The notes beneath the pieces were generated by a model. It was not told the origin of the DNA, did not search any database, and saw only the letters and a program-made list of their open reading frames with translations. Positions 1-7,473 of a stretch of 38,188 bases of DNA are shown here, piece by piece (the first letter of the stretch is position 1; each line of letters starts with the position of its first letter). Position numbers and translations under genes: made by a program. Origin of the DNA: Desulfobacteraceae bacterium CG2_30_51_40 (GTDB lineage Bacteria; Desulfobacterota; DSM-4660; Desulfatiglandales; Desulfatiglandaceae); the NCBI GenBank assembly GCA_001874005.1, contig MNYJ01000038.1, forward strand, positions 1-38,188, written 5' to 3'.

Positions 1-2
1 CC

Positions 3-167
3 GCGCTGGAATGGTGCCCAGTTGGCCTTCCGGAGGATTACCTCGCTCTCCTGGCTCCTGCTCGGCAGGCGTTTGTCCAAGAAAAACGGCGAACCGTAAG
101 CCATGGCGGCATTTCGGTCGAGGAACTCATCGTCCCTCTTGTTCAGATCGAGAGGAGGGGCGAATGA
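3..167 (+). CDS. pglZ: PglZ-domain protein, C-terminal fragment (BREX)
   Basis: The window opens inside a gene whose last 54 codons are readable in frame 3, ending at the TGA at 165-167. The tail contains HGGISVEELIVPL, which resembles the C-terminal signature of PglZ proteins (alkaline-phosphatase superfamily), the conserved phosphodiesterase-like component of BREX and Pgl phage-defence systems. The stop overlaps the start of the next gene as ATGA (164-167), indicating translational coupling. The other two frames here either stop early or give proline/arginine-rich nonsense. The 5' part lies outside the window, so catalytic residues cannot be checked. The assignment rests on a short tail plus the neighbour; another alkaline-phosphatase-superfamily protein is possible. 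Confidence 0.66.
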   Translation, partial: ALEWCPVGLPEDYLALLAPARQAFVQEKRRTVSHGGISVEELIVPLVQIERRGE

Positions 168-937
168 CCAGACGGACCGACCAGATCGGATTCAGTCAGC
201 GGGTGCGTCTGGAATGGCTTGAGCAGACGGCCAACCTGGTCCTGGCAGGGAATGACAAGGCTGCGGTCAACGAAGCCTTGCAGGATTTGCTGAAGGACAA
301 AGTGTCCGTAGGCGGCCAGGCCGAGCGTGGCAATCGTGAGAAGATCATCACGATTCTACTGAAGACATGGCTGACTGTTCCGAGCGAACTCGAGTCGTTG
401 CGCGTCGAAGGATTGGAACTACTCAAACATGTTCCTCGACCCGATCATCTGGCCATTTACTGGGGGATGGTCATGGCCGTCTACCCGTTCTGGTCGGGGG
501 TAGCCACTCAGACCGGCCGTCTGCTGAGACTTCAGGGTTCCGCTGCTGCGGCTCATGTCCAGCGTCGGGTCCGCGAGCAATACGGCGAGCGGGAAACTGT
601 TTCCCGAGCAGCCCGCCGCGTGCTACGTTCGTACCTGGACTGGGGCGTACTGCAGGAGACCGGGTCGAAGGGTATCTACTCCGCCGGGACACCGCTGGCC
701 GTTGATGATTCCCGACTGATCGCCTGGCTGGTCGAAACGTCTCTCCACACCCGCCCCAACGGTTCGGCTCCGCTCCGAGACCTATTTGACAGCCCGAGTT
801 TCTTCCCTTTCCGGATCAAACCGGTCCACGCCGAAAACATCCAAGCTGCTTCATCCAAACTCGATATTTTTCGCCACGGGTTGGACGACGACCTGGTCAT
901 GCTGCGGAAGCCGATCATGAAAGGGCATCCTGTCTAA
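164..937 (+). CDS. brxA: BrxA-like (DUF1819) BREX protein
   Basis: A 257-residue soluble protein. The start chosen is the ATG at 164, with GAGGAGGGG just upstream and a 4-bp overlap with the preceding PglZ stop; the frame is open further upstream but that stretch does not look coding. It is helical and basic, with a probable winged-helix segment around residues 130-170 (VQRRVREQYGERETVSRAARR, then a DWGVL hydrophobic end). The sequence and its place directly after pglZ fit BrxA, the DUF1819 family; in type 3 BREX the order ends pglZ-brxA. BrxA proteins are small DNA-binding components needed for BREX function. It is the last gene of the locus: no further BREX gene follows. The family call is from recognition, not from a search. 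Confidence 0.66.
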   Translation: MTRRTDQIGFSQRVRLEWLEQTANLVLAGNDKAAVNEALQDLLKDKVSVGGQAERGNREKIITILLKTWLTVPSELESLRVEGLELLKHVPRPDHLAIYWGMVMAVYPFWSGVATQTGRLLRLQGSAAAAHVQRRVREQYGERETVSRAARRVLRSYLDWGVLQETGSKGIYSAGTPLAVDDSRLIAWLVETSLHTRPNGSAPLRDLFDSPSFFPFRIKPVHAENIQAASSKLDIFRHGLDDDLVMLRKPIMKGHPV

Positions 938-941
938 CAGC

Positions 942-1040
942 CATGCCCAGATGGGGCACAACGAAAGATGAAAATCACCCCCACCCCTCCCTCCCCCGTC
1001 AAAGGGGAGGACTAAAGGGAAGGGGTATTTTCATATAAAC
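942..1040 (+). repeat. Repeat family A, copy 1
   Basis: A roughly 99-bp non-coding unit begins with CATGCCC-(loop)-GGGGCAC and ACGAAAGATGAAAATC, continues through a C-rich/G-rich inverted core (CTCCCCCGTC...GGGGAGG) and ends ATTTTCATATAAAC. The inner ATGAAAAT and ATTTTCAT are inverted copies. Other copies lie near 16945, 22700, 34602, 36366 and 37623, with partial or variant ones near 7317, 10387, 21490, 24739 and 37725. Here it sits just after the BREX operon end. Confidence 0.85.
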
Positions 1041-1163
1041 GTCTGGTATTCAGCCTGCCGCAAGATGGTGACACTTCAACTGCGGGAGGCGAAAATAGAA
1101 TGGTTGTGTTTCCAAACGTCGTGGGACACGGTGTTGAAGAGGGAAGTGCTGAAAGGGAGAATA

Positions 1164-1565
1164 TCAACTTTCTTTCTCCATCTCCCAGAACGCACGGGGC
1201 GATAGAATCTTCGCTCCGGCATATTCCTTTAAGACAAGGAGGTCTTTGTCTCCCGTTATTATGGCCCGGACGTGCCCCGGCTTTACGAGTCCCAGAATCA
1301 TCAGGTCTTTGGGATCCCTGCATGCGTCCGGATTTACTGCTTCAGGTTCAAGGGCGCTTGAGTTGTTGCGAAGAATCTGAAGATATTCGGCCATTATCGG
1401 AGAAGGTACTCCGATCTTATCGCGCAGCTTCTCCTCGATTTCGGTCAGGATCCCTTCACATAATACGATTTCATGGTGTTCAAGGCAAAGCTCCATCACG
1501 GCTTCGCACAAACCACGGGCTGCTACCGCTGCGATGGCGACGTTTGCGTCAATAACTACGATCAT
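1164..1565 (-). CDS. PIN-domain toxin (VapC-like, COG1569 type)
   Basis: A 133-residue single PIN domain, a Mg-dependent ribonuclease fold used as toxin. Acidic residues expected of the active site are visible: Asp6 in IDANV, Glu42-45 in TEIEE, Asp84/Asp87 in RDPKD, and Asp106/Asp108 in ITGDKDLL. The ending ILSPRAFWE is typical of the COG1569 branch of putative PIN toxins. The ATG at 1565 overlaps the stop of the upstream ribbon-helix-helix gene by 4 bp (ATGA), the usual antitoxin-first toxin-antitoxin order. In this class the toxin cuts RNA (target unknown) and is neutralised by the partner, which also represses the operon. The module sits beside a defence locus. Family confident; target unknown. 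Confidence 0.87.
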   Translation of the reverse strand: MIVVIDANVAIAAVAARGLCEAVMELCLEHHEIVLCEGILTEIEEKLRDKIGVPSPIMAEYLQILRNNSSALEPEAVNPDACRDPKDLMILGLVKPGHVRAIITGDKDLLVLKEYAGAKILSPRAFWEMEKES

Positions 1566-1777
1566 GAAAGAGCCTTGAACACGTCTTCATCTGTCAGCAA
1601 TCCCTGGACCTCGGCGAAGGCAAGTATTTTCCTACGAATAGAACGGAAGCGTTCAACCGCGATATATCTGCGTAAGGAGTCGCGCACGATGTCGCTGGCA
1701 GCGCGATTCTCCTCGCGACTGATCTCCTCAAGAGCCACCTTAAGTGCTTCAGGCAATCGAATGGTCAGTGTTGTCAT
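1562..1777 (-). CDS. Ribbon-helix-helix antitoxin (CopG/Arc family)
   Basis: A 71-residue protein beginning MTTLTIRLPEALKVALEEIS, the beta strand plus first helix of a ribbon-helix-helix DNA-binding domain, followed by ENRAASDIVRDSLRRYI (second helix). The C-terminal 25 residues would be the toxin-binding tail. The start at 1777 has AGGAGG seven bases upstream. It overlaps the PIN toxin gene by 4 bp and is the first gene of the pair, so it should both neutralise the toxin and autoregulate the operon. No clear operator palindrome was picked out upstream. Confidence 0.88.
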   Translation of the reverse strand: MTTLTIRLPEALKVALEEISREENRAASDIVRDSLRRYIAVERFRSIRRKILAFAEVQGLLTDEDVFKALS

Positions 1778-2256
1778 AATAAGTCCTCCTGGAAGACAAT
1801 GTATTACGAAAATGGTCGTTTGTCAATGAGAACTTGCTGTTAGATCGAATGATGAGAATCAAGGGTTGAAAATGGCCAGAACGCCCGGTGGCAAAAAACC
1901 GCCGAGTGGCAATTGGGTAATGCCGATTGAATTGGGTAACGAATTGGGTAAGAAAATGTTTTTCCCCAACAAGAAAAACGTTTACAGCGCTGGAAAATTC
2001 GTTACAAAATAGCTTGCCTGATAATTTTTGATTACGCTTTAATCCTAGGGTAAACACAATGGCTCCATTGTTTCTTGCCCAGCCTGGGAGGCTGTCACAA
2101 GGGCCTGTGACATTGCCCCTATGCACGGCAAAAACTCTTCTTGAACTGGCATTTACCGCGTGCTATCAAGACCCTTCACGCATTGAACTTGTTTCTCACT
2201 TTTCCTGGGAATAACTGAAAAAATTTATTTGTTGTGTAGAAAGAGGAGGGGGAGTT
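1778..2256. other. Intergenic region with short direct repeats
   Basis: No convincing gene. It holds the divergent promoters of the toxin-antitoxin pair (left) and Liv operon 1 (right). Three copies of AATTGGGTAA lie at 1911, 1930 and 1942, spaced 19 and 12 bp. Three compact hairpins follow at 2056-2111. A minus-strand open frame of 125 codons (to 2126) overlaps the antitoxin and shows no recognisable protein. Confidence 0.55.
2056..2111. other. Three consecutive short hairpins upstream of Liv operon 1
   Basis: Perfect inverted repeats ACAATGG-CT-CCATTGT (2056-2071), CCCAG-C-CTGGG (2078-2088) and GTCACA-AGGGCC-TGTGAC (2094-2111) follow each other within 56 bases, about 145 bases before the binding-protein start codon. 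They could be a structured leader, a weak terminator for upstream transcription, or operator sites. No riboswitch class was recognised. Confidence 0.4.
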
Positions 2257-3435
2257 ATGCATAAATCAAGGGCAGTCCTGGTTGTTTTTTTCATGTTTTT
2301 TATGGCATTTTCCTTTATGTCGTGCGGCAAAGAGCGCGAAGCCAGGATCAAGATAGGCATTAACGCTCCCATTACAGGCGACATCCCCAAGGTGGGCGAG
2401 GGCACCAAGTACGCGGCACAGATGTGGCTTGAGGAAATCGAAAAGGCCGGAGGGCTTCAGGTCGGAGACAAGAAATACAAGGTCGAGCTGGTTATAGAGG
2501 ATAATGAATCCAAGGCCGAGTCCGCAGTCAAGGCCAATACCAAGATGATCAGCGAAGACGGCGTGCTTATCATTATCGGGCCCCAGTCATCCAAACAGGC
2601 GATCGCTGCGGGCGGAGTTGCAAACGATTATAAGACGCCGATGATAAGCCCCTGGTCAACCAATCCCGACACCACCAGAAACCGTCCATTTGTATTTCGA
2701 GGATGCTTCCTTGACCCGTTCCAGGGGCCGGTGGTGGCAAACTTTGTCAAGGAGGAACTCGGGTTCAAGAAGGCAGCGGTGCTTTATGACGTGGCAAGCG
2801 ACTACCCCAAGTGTCTGGCTGAATACTTCAAGAAGGCGTGGGAAGGAATCAATGGCCCCGGCTCGGTGGTGGCCTATGAAAGCTTCACTACCAAGGATGC
2901 CGATTTTAGCTCTCAGTTGACCAAGATCAAGGGCTCAGGAGCCGAGTTCCTGTTTACCCCGCAATACTACAATGAGGTGGCGCTCATTGTTAAGCAGGCC
3001 CGTGAGCTTGGATTCACCGCCCCTATCCTGGGTAGCGATAGCTGGGGATCGGCAGAGACGGTAAAACTATGCGGTCCGGCCTGCTCCGGACTCTACTTCA
3101 GCACACACTATGCGGCCGCAGGGGCCAAGGGGCAGACCAAGGAGTTCATAGACAGTTATAAACAGAAATACGGCTACGTGCCGGATGACGTAGGGGCGCT
3201 CACGTGGGATGCCTTGCGGCTTGCCCAGAAGGCTATCCAGAATGCTGGGTCGCTTACCGGAGATATTGCAAAGGACCGTCAGGCGGTTCGAGATCAGTTG
3301 GCAAAGACTAAGGACTTCGAAGGCATAACCGGCAAGATGAGCTTCACGGAAGAGGGAGATCCGATCAAGTGCGCAGTGATCGTGCGCATAAGCGATAAAG
3401 GCGAATTTGAATTCTACAAGCAGGTCTGTCCCTGA
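2257..3435 (+). CDS. Liv-type ABC transporter substrate-binding lipoprotein (system 1)
   Basis: A 392-residue periplasmic binding protein of the branched-chain amino acid type (peripla_BP_6, type I fold). Residues 1-22 are a hydrophobic signal ending FSFMSC, a lipobox with Cys23 as lipidation site. The mature part begins with IKIGINAPITGDIPKVGEG, the usual strand 1 and ligand loop. The start at 2257 has GAGGAGGGGG upstream. It is the first gene of a plus-strand operon (binding protein, two permeases, two ATPases). In sulfate reducers and aromatic degraders this family often takes up aromatic acids or other carboxylates, so the ligand is open; the name Liv reflects family, not proven substrate. 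Confidence 0.9.
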   Translation: MHKSRAVLVVFFMFFMAFSFMSCGKEREARIKIGINAPITGDIPKVGEGTKYAAQMWLEEIEKAGGLQVGDKKYKVELVIEDNESKAESAVKANTKMISEDGVLIIIGPQSSKQAIAAGGVANDYKTPMISPWSTNPDTTRNRPFVFRGCFLDPFQGPVVANFVKEELGFKKAAVLYDVASDYPKCLAEYFKKAWEGINGPGSVVAYESFTTKDADFSSQLTKIKGSGAEFLFTPQYYNEVALIVKQARELGFTAPILGSDSWGSAETVKLCGPACSGLYFSTHYAAAGAKGQTKEFIDSYKQKYGYVPDDVGALTWDALRLAQKAIQNAGSLTGDIAKDRQAVRDQLAKTKDFEGITGKMSFTEEGDPIKCAVIVRISDKGEFEFYKQVCP

Positions 3436-3520
3436 GACAGGATAGTGCGAAACGGCTGCTGACTGAGGGAGCGGAAAGGTCTATCCGCTCCTGATTTTTG
3501 CGCGGCCCTGGATCGTAACT

Positions 3521-4444
3521 ATGGAATTTGTACTTCAAAACTTTATCAACGCTATGCAATGGGGCAGCTTCTATGCCCTGATCGCGCTGGGTTACTCGAT
3601 GGTTTACAGCATCCTGATGCTGTTTAACTTCACCCACGGCGATATCTTCATGACAGGGGCCTATATAGGCTTTGGTGCGGCTACCGTCCTGCTGTTTCTT
3701 ACCGCCTCGGTCGGTATATCAGTGCCGGGCTGGCTGCTGCTCATCCTTACCATCCTCATATCCATGATGCTTACCTCTCTTCTGGGAATCATCGTGGAAC
3801 GGGTGGGTTATCGGCCTCTAAGGGACGCCCCAAGGGCATCGGCCGCAATCACCGGACTTATGATCGGCATCATCCTTGAGACAGGAAACCTTGCCGTGCT
3901 GGGGGCCAGGCGTTTCAGCTTTCCCTCCCTGATCGAAACCGTAACTTATAACATCGGGGGAGTTTACTTTACCAATAAAAAAATCCTTATAGTGGGTGTC
4001 TCCCTGTTTCTCATGCTGCTGCTCCATGCCTTCATCCGGAAGAGCCGCTGGGGCATGGCCATGCGCGCCATGTCATACGATTACCAGGTAGTTCCCTTGA
4101 TGGGCGTGTCGCTCAATATGATCGCGCCCATGACGTTTGCCATAGGCTCCGCGCTTGCCGCCGCAGCCGGAATCCTTTACGGCATGGCCTATCCTGTCCT
4201 GGACCCGTATATGGGTGTACTGCTTGGATGGAAATCGTTTGTGGCAGCCATCCTGGGCGGGCGGGGATCCATTTTGGGGGCCGCACTGGCAGGATTTCTG
4301 CTCGGCTTCATAGAGATATTCACGGCCATGATCTTCCCGTCCACCCTCCGCGATCTGATCGCATATACCATAATCCTGCTGATCCTTACCTTCAGGCCGT
4401 ACGGGTTCTTCGGGCAGCCCTACACAACCCAGTTGAGGCTGTGA
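3521..4444 (+). CDS. livH: Liv-type ABC permease LivH (system 1)
   Basis: A 307-residue inner-membrane permease. It begins MEFVLQNFINAMQWGSFYALIALGYSMVYSI, the LivH N-terminus, with about eight hydrophobic segments. The coupling-helix region GMAMRAMSYDYQVVPLMGV and the ending LLILTFRPYGFFG are family-typical. It should form the translocation pore with the LivM partner just downstream, whose chosen start lies 14 bases after this stop. The 85-base gap to the binding-protein gene contains no obvious terminator, so a single transcript is likely. Confidence 0.92.
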   Translation: MEFVLQNFINAMQWGSFYALIALGYSMVYSILMLFNFTHGDIFMTGAYIGFGAATVLLFLTASVGISVPGWLLLILTILISMMLTSLLGIIVERVGYRPLRDAPRASAAITGLMIGIILETGNLAVLGARRFSFPSLIETVTYNIGGVYFTNKKILIVGVSLFLMLLLHAFIRKSRWGMAMRAMSYDYQVVPLMGVSLNMIAPMTFAIGSALAAAAGILYGMAYPVLDPYMGVLLGWKSFVAAILGGRGSILGAALAGFLLGFIEIFTAMIFPSTLRDLIAYTIILLILTFRPYGFFGQPYTTQLRL

Positions 4445-4458
4445 GGAGCGTGTTCGAT

Positions 4459-5721
4459 ATGACCGAGCGCCTGAAAGAGATCTACGGCTCCGTGCCCGTG
4501 ATAGGCTGGCTTATCGGGATGCTGGTGGCGGTGGTTACGGAATCCGCTTTCGGGGCAGGACTCGCATACGCTCTTTACCTTCCCAAGGTGCCAGCATTGT
4601 TAGGTTTAACCGTGGTGCTGAAGCAGCCATCCATGTTTCCGGCTGCAATATTGTATGTATTTCTGATCTACGCTCTGCCCATCTTCTTTGCGGCGGGACT
4701 GACCGCGCCCTGGGCAAATCGCATGGCAGCGGCAATGGAAGCTCTTCCCCTCTGGCTGTCAGCCATACTGCATCTGGGGGTGCTGTATCTGGTGCTGCAC
4801 TTGTGGACAGATATGAGCGACTATCGCCTGCAGATTTCAAAACTGACAATGATCGCGGTCATGCTCACCCTGAGCATCAATGTCATAAACGGCTATATGG
4901 GTGAGTTTTCCTGCTCTCATCCTGGTTTCATGGCTCTCGGGGCCTATGCCAGCTCCACTTTTTCACTGGTCCTCTTCCGGCAGGACCGGCTCTTCGGAGC
5001 GCCGATCCTGCCGGAGTTCCTTGGGCCTTATATGTTCCCGCTGGGGCTGCTTCTGGGCGGAGTGGCTGCATCATTAGGCGCCCTGGTTGTTGCGATACCT
5101 TCCTTTAGAACCCGCGGCGACTACCTTGCCATCATCTCTCTGGCCTTCATGTTCATCGTCAAAAGCGTCTTTGAAAATCTTGAAGTCCTGGGCGGTCCGC
5201 GAGGGATGGGAGGTCAGCCTCACTGGGCTACCCTTCCTGCGGTTTTCATAGGCATGGCCGTGTGCATAGTGGTGATTAATAATTTCGTCAATTCAACCAT
5301 GGGTAAGGCTTTAAATGCCGTGCGAGACAATGAGACGGCTGCTGAGGCCATGACGGTCAATACCAGGAGAACAAAGATGACGGCCTTTATGTTCGGCGCC
5401 TTCTGGGCCGGTGTCGCAGGCGGCCTCTATGCCCACGAGCTGCGCTATGTAAACCCGAGCAGTTTCGGAATCCAGTCACTGGCTGAAATTCTGGCCATGG
5501 TTTACTTTGGAGGGCTAAATTCGGTGGTGGGGTCGGTCGTGGGGGCCCTCAGCATTCAGATGCTGAGCGAGGCGCTCCGCCCTCTGGAGCTGTTTAAGTG
5601 GATCATAATTCCGCTATTGCTTATTCTGGTGATGATCTTTAGACCGACAGGACTTATCGCCTTCAGGGAATTAAATGTCAAAAGAACCCTCGGCCCCAGG
5701 GTCAGGAAAAGCGGAGGCTAA
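4459..5721 (+). CDS. livM: Liv-type ABC permease LivM (system 1)
   Basis: A 420-residue inner-membrane permease, second half of the channel of transporter 1. The frame is open from 4228 but that part runs antisense-like through livH; the ATG at 4459 has GAGGAG 11 bases before it and follows the livH stop directly. Residues 1-130 are an extra hydrophobic N-terminal extension with about four membrane segments. The core begins near LTLSINVINGYMGEFSCSHPGFMALGAY, and the coupling motif GKALNAVRDNETAAEAM and ending LVMIFRPTGLI are classic LivM. The extension relative to a 300-residue LivM is common among deltaproteobacterial homologues. Confidence 0.9.
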   Translation: MTERLKEIYGSVPVIGWLIGMLVAVVTESAFGAGLAYALYLPKVPALLGLTVVLKQPSMFPAAILYVFLIYALPIFFAAGLTAPWANRMAAAMEALPLWLSAILHLGVLYLVLHLWTDMSDYRLQISKLTMIAVMLTLSINVINGYMGEFSCSHPGFMALGAYASSTFSLVLFRQDRLFGAPILPEFLGPYMFPLGLLLGGVAASLGALVVAIPSFRTRGDYLAIISLAFMFIVKSVFENLEVLGGPRGMGGQPHWATLPAVFIGMAVCIVVINNFVNSTMGKALNAVRDNETAAEAMTVNTRRTKMTAFMFGAFWAGVAGGLYAHELRYVNPSSFGIQSLAEILAMVYFGGLNSVVGSVVGALSIQMLSEALRPLELFKWIIIPLLLILVMIFRPTGLIAFRELNVKRTLGPRVRKSGG

Positions 5722-5733
5722 AGAAGACTGATA

Positions 5734-6504
5734 ATGGCCTTACTCGAAGTTTCAAACATGACACACTACTTCGGTGGGCTGCGCGCCGTGGATTCCTATT
5801 CACTTGCCATTGATCCGGGCGAAATCAGGGGTCTGATTGGCCCGAACGGAGCGGGAAAGACTACGGTATTTAATCTCATCACCGGGATACACGTTCCGTC
5901 AGAGGGAAGAGTGTCGCTAAATGGGCGAAGCCTGATCGGGCTCAGGCCCCACCGGATAGCAGCCCTTGGACTGGGGCGTACCTTCCAGAACATGCTCCTG
6001 TGGCGTCACATGACCGTTCTTGAGCACGTCAAACTCGCCCATTATTCGCAGATCAGCTATGGTCTTATGAGCGCTTTCCTGGGATCTCGCAAGCTCTCCA
6101 GGGAAGAAATCCGCATAGAAGAAAACGCCTTGCGGCTGCTTGAGATATTTGATGTGGCCCATTACGCCGATCAGATCGTGACCAACCTTCCCTATGGAGC
6201 CCAGAGGAGAGTGGAGATGGCGCGAGCAATGGCGATCCGTCCCAAGGTCCTTCTGCTGGACGAGCCCACTGCCGGTATGACAACGGAGGAAATGATCCAG
6301 ATGATCGGCATTGTCCGCAGGCTCCACGAGCAGTTCAAGGTCGCCATCCTTCTTATCGAACACCGTCTCAAATTCGTCATGGAGCTGTGCGGACGTATTC
6401 AGACGCTTGTATTCGGAGAAGTCATCGCCGAGGGAACGCCTTATGATATCAAGAACAACCCGAAGGTAATAGAAGCCTACCTCGGAAGAGAGGATATCAC
6501 CTGA
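5734..6504 (+). CDS. livG: Liv-type ABC ATPase LivG (system 1)
   Basis: A 256-residue ATP-binding subunit. Walker A is GPNGAGKTT at residues 36-44, the signature loop is the variant LPYGAQRRVEMARA, Walker B is VLLLDEPTAGM, and the switch His lies in LLIEHRL. The ARTFQN-like element (GLGRTFQNMLLW) after Walker A is typical of LivG. It sits 12 bases after livM and shares TGATG with the following livF, so the two ATPases are translationally coupled and form the heterodimeric motor. Confidence 0.93.
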   Translation: MALLEVSNMTHYFGGLRAVDSYSLAIDPGEIRGLIGPNGAGKTTVFNLITGIHVPSEGRVSLNGRSLIGLRPHRIAALGLGRTFQNMLLWRHMTVLEHVKLAHYSQISYGLMSAFLGSRKLSREEIRIEENALRLLEIFDVAHYADQIVTNLPYGAQRRVEMARAMAIRPKVLLLDEPTAGMTTEEMIQMIGIVRRLHEQFKVAILLIEHRLKFVMELCGRIQTLVFGEVIAEGTPYDIKNNPKVIEAYLGREDIT

Positions 6505-7217
6505 TGCAGATGGTCGTGGAGAATCTCAAGGTATCCTATGGCAACATTAAGGCCTTGCACGGACTTGACTTCGGCATAGAGAAAGGGGAAATCGTCTGTA
6601 TCATAGGAGCCAACGGGGCAGGCAAGAGCACTACGTTAAAGGCGATATCGCGCCTTGTGCCGGTAGAGGCCAATTCGATCATGGTCTTTGATGGGCATGA
6701 TCTGAACGCTTATCCGCCCGATCGTGTGGTCAGTGAACTGGGGATTTCACACGTGCCGGAGGGCCGCCGCCTTTTCGGCAATTTGACCGTTATTGAAAAC
6801 CTGAAGCTTGCCGCCTTCGCCAGAAAGGACCGCGCCGCCGTTCAAGACGACATGGAAAAAGTGTTCTCCATATTTCCGAGATTAAGGGAACGCGGAAAAC
6901 AGATGTCGGGGACCTTGAGCGGAGGCGAGCAGCAGATGCTGGCCGTGGGGAGGGCCTTTGTGAGCGGCCGCCGGATGATGCTCCTGGATGAGCCTTCCAT
7001 GGGGCTTGCCCCGATCTTGATGCTTTCCATGTTTGAGGCCTTAAAGGAGATCAATAGAGAAGAAACCACCATATTGCTGGTGGAACAGAACGCGCGTCTG
7101 GCCCTTAATTTCGCGGGACGCGGATATGTTATAGAAAACGGCCGGATCGTGCTCGAAGGAAACTCACCGGACTTGCTCAGAAACGAGGAAGTAAAGAAGG
7201 CCTACCTGGGCGGGTGA
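6504..7217 (+). CDS. livF: Liv-type ABC ATPase LivF (system 1)
   Basis: A 237-residue ATP-binding subunit. Walker A is GANGAGKST (35-43), the signature is LSGGEQQMLAVGRA, Walker B is MMLLDEPSMGLAP, and the H-loop position reads LLVEQN, where LivF proteins characteristically have Gln instead of His. The start ATG overlaps the livG stop by one base. It is the last gene of Liv operon 1; the next 256 bases are repeat-rich and precede the DUF362 gene on the same strand. Confidence 0.93.
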   Translation: MQMVVENLKVSYGNIKALHGLDFGIEKGEIVCIIGANGAGKSTTLKAISRLVPVEANSIMVFDGHDLNAYPPDRVVSELGISHVPEGRRLFGNLTVIENLKLAAFARKDRAAVQDDMEKVFSIFPRLRERGKQMSGTLSGGEQQMLAVGRAFVSGRRMMLLDEPSMGLAPILMLSMFEALKEINREETTILLVEQNARLALNFAGRGYVIENGRIVLEGNSPDLLRNEEVKKAYLGG

Positions 7218-7316
7218 GAAAAAAAGGCAGCTTGTATCTTGTTCGGATTGAAGGTTTAATGGCTTGTGTTCTAACCCCCGTGTCAGGGACAGGCACAACC
7301 CCTGGACGTGTACAGC

Positions 7317-7432
7317 CTATGGACGGGCACAACGAAGCATGGCTATGGTGCACGTCATTCCGGCGTAGGCCGGAACAGGGACTGGATAGCGGCCTACGCC
7401 GCTATGACTGTCTATTTTCACATAAGCGGAAT
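7317..7432 (+). repeat. Repeat family A variant with CATTCCGG module
   Basis: The left end (ATGGACGGGCACAACGAAGCATGG) matches the family A head. The interior is replaced by GTCATTCCGGCGTAGGCCGGAA...GGACTGGATAGCGGCCTACGCCGCTATGAC, an inverted module also seen at 37725-37849 and in degenerate form at 21490-21636. The right end TATTTTCACATAAG corresponds to the family A tail. Two overlapping open frames here are repeat artefacts. The rest of the 7218-7473 gap shows nothing recognisable. Confidence 0.7.
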
Positions 7433-7473
7433 TATGAATCGGCATCAGTCCATTTTCAGGCAAGGAGATAAAA

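Noticed and set aside
1100-1555. Open frame of 151 codons on the plus strand
   Set aside because: It runs opposite the PIN toxin gene, whose motifs and coupled antitoxin are clear, and encodes no recognisable protein.
2120-2180. Possible sigma-54 promoter (TGGCATTTACCGCGTGCT) before Liv operon 1
   Set aside because: The GG to GC spacing is two bases too long for a -24/-12 element; similar near-misses near 1886 and 1907 also fail.
4228-4458. A 77-residue N-terminal extension of LivM reading through the livH gene
   Set aside because: It overlaps livH in another frame, lacks LivM-like sequence, and the ATG at 4459 has a ribosome site directly after the livH stop.
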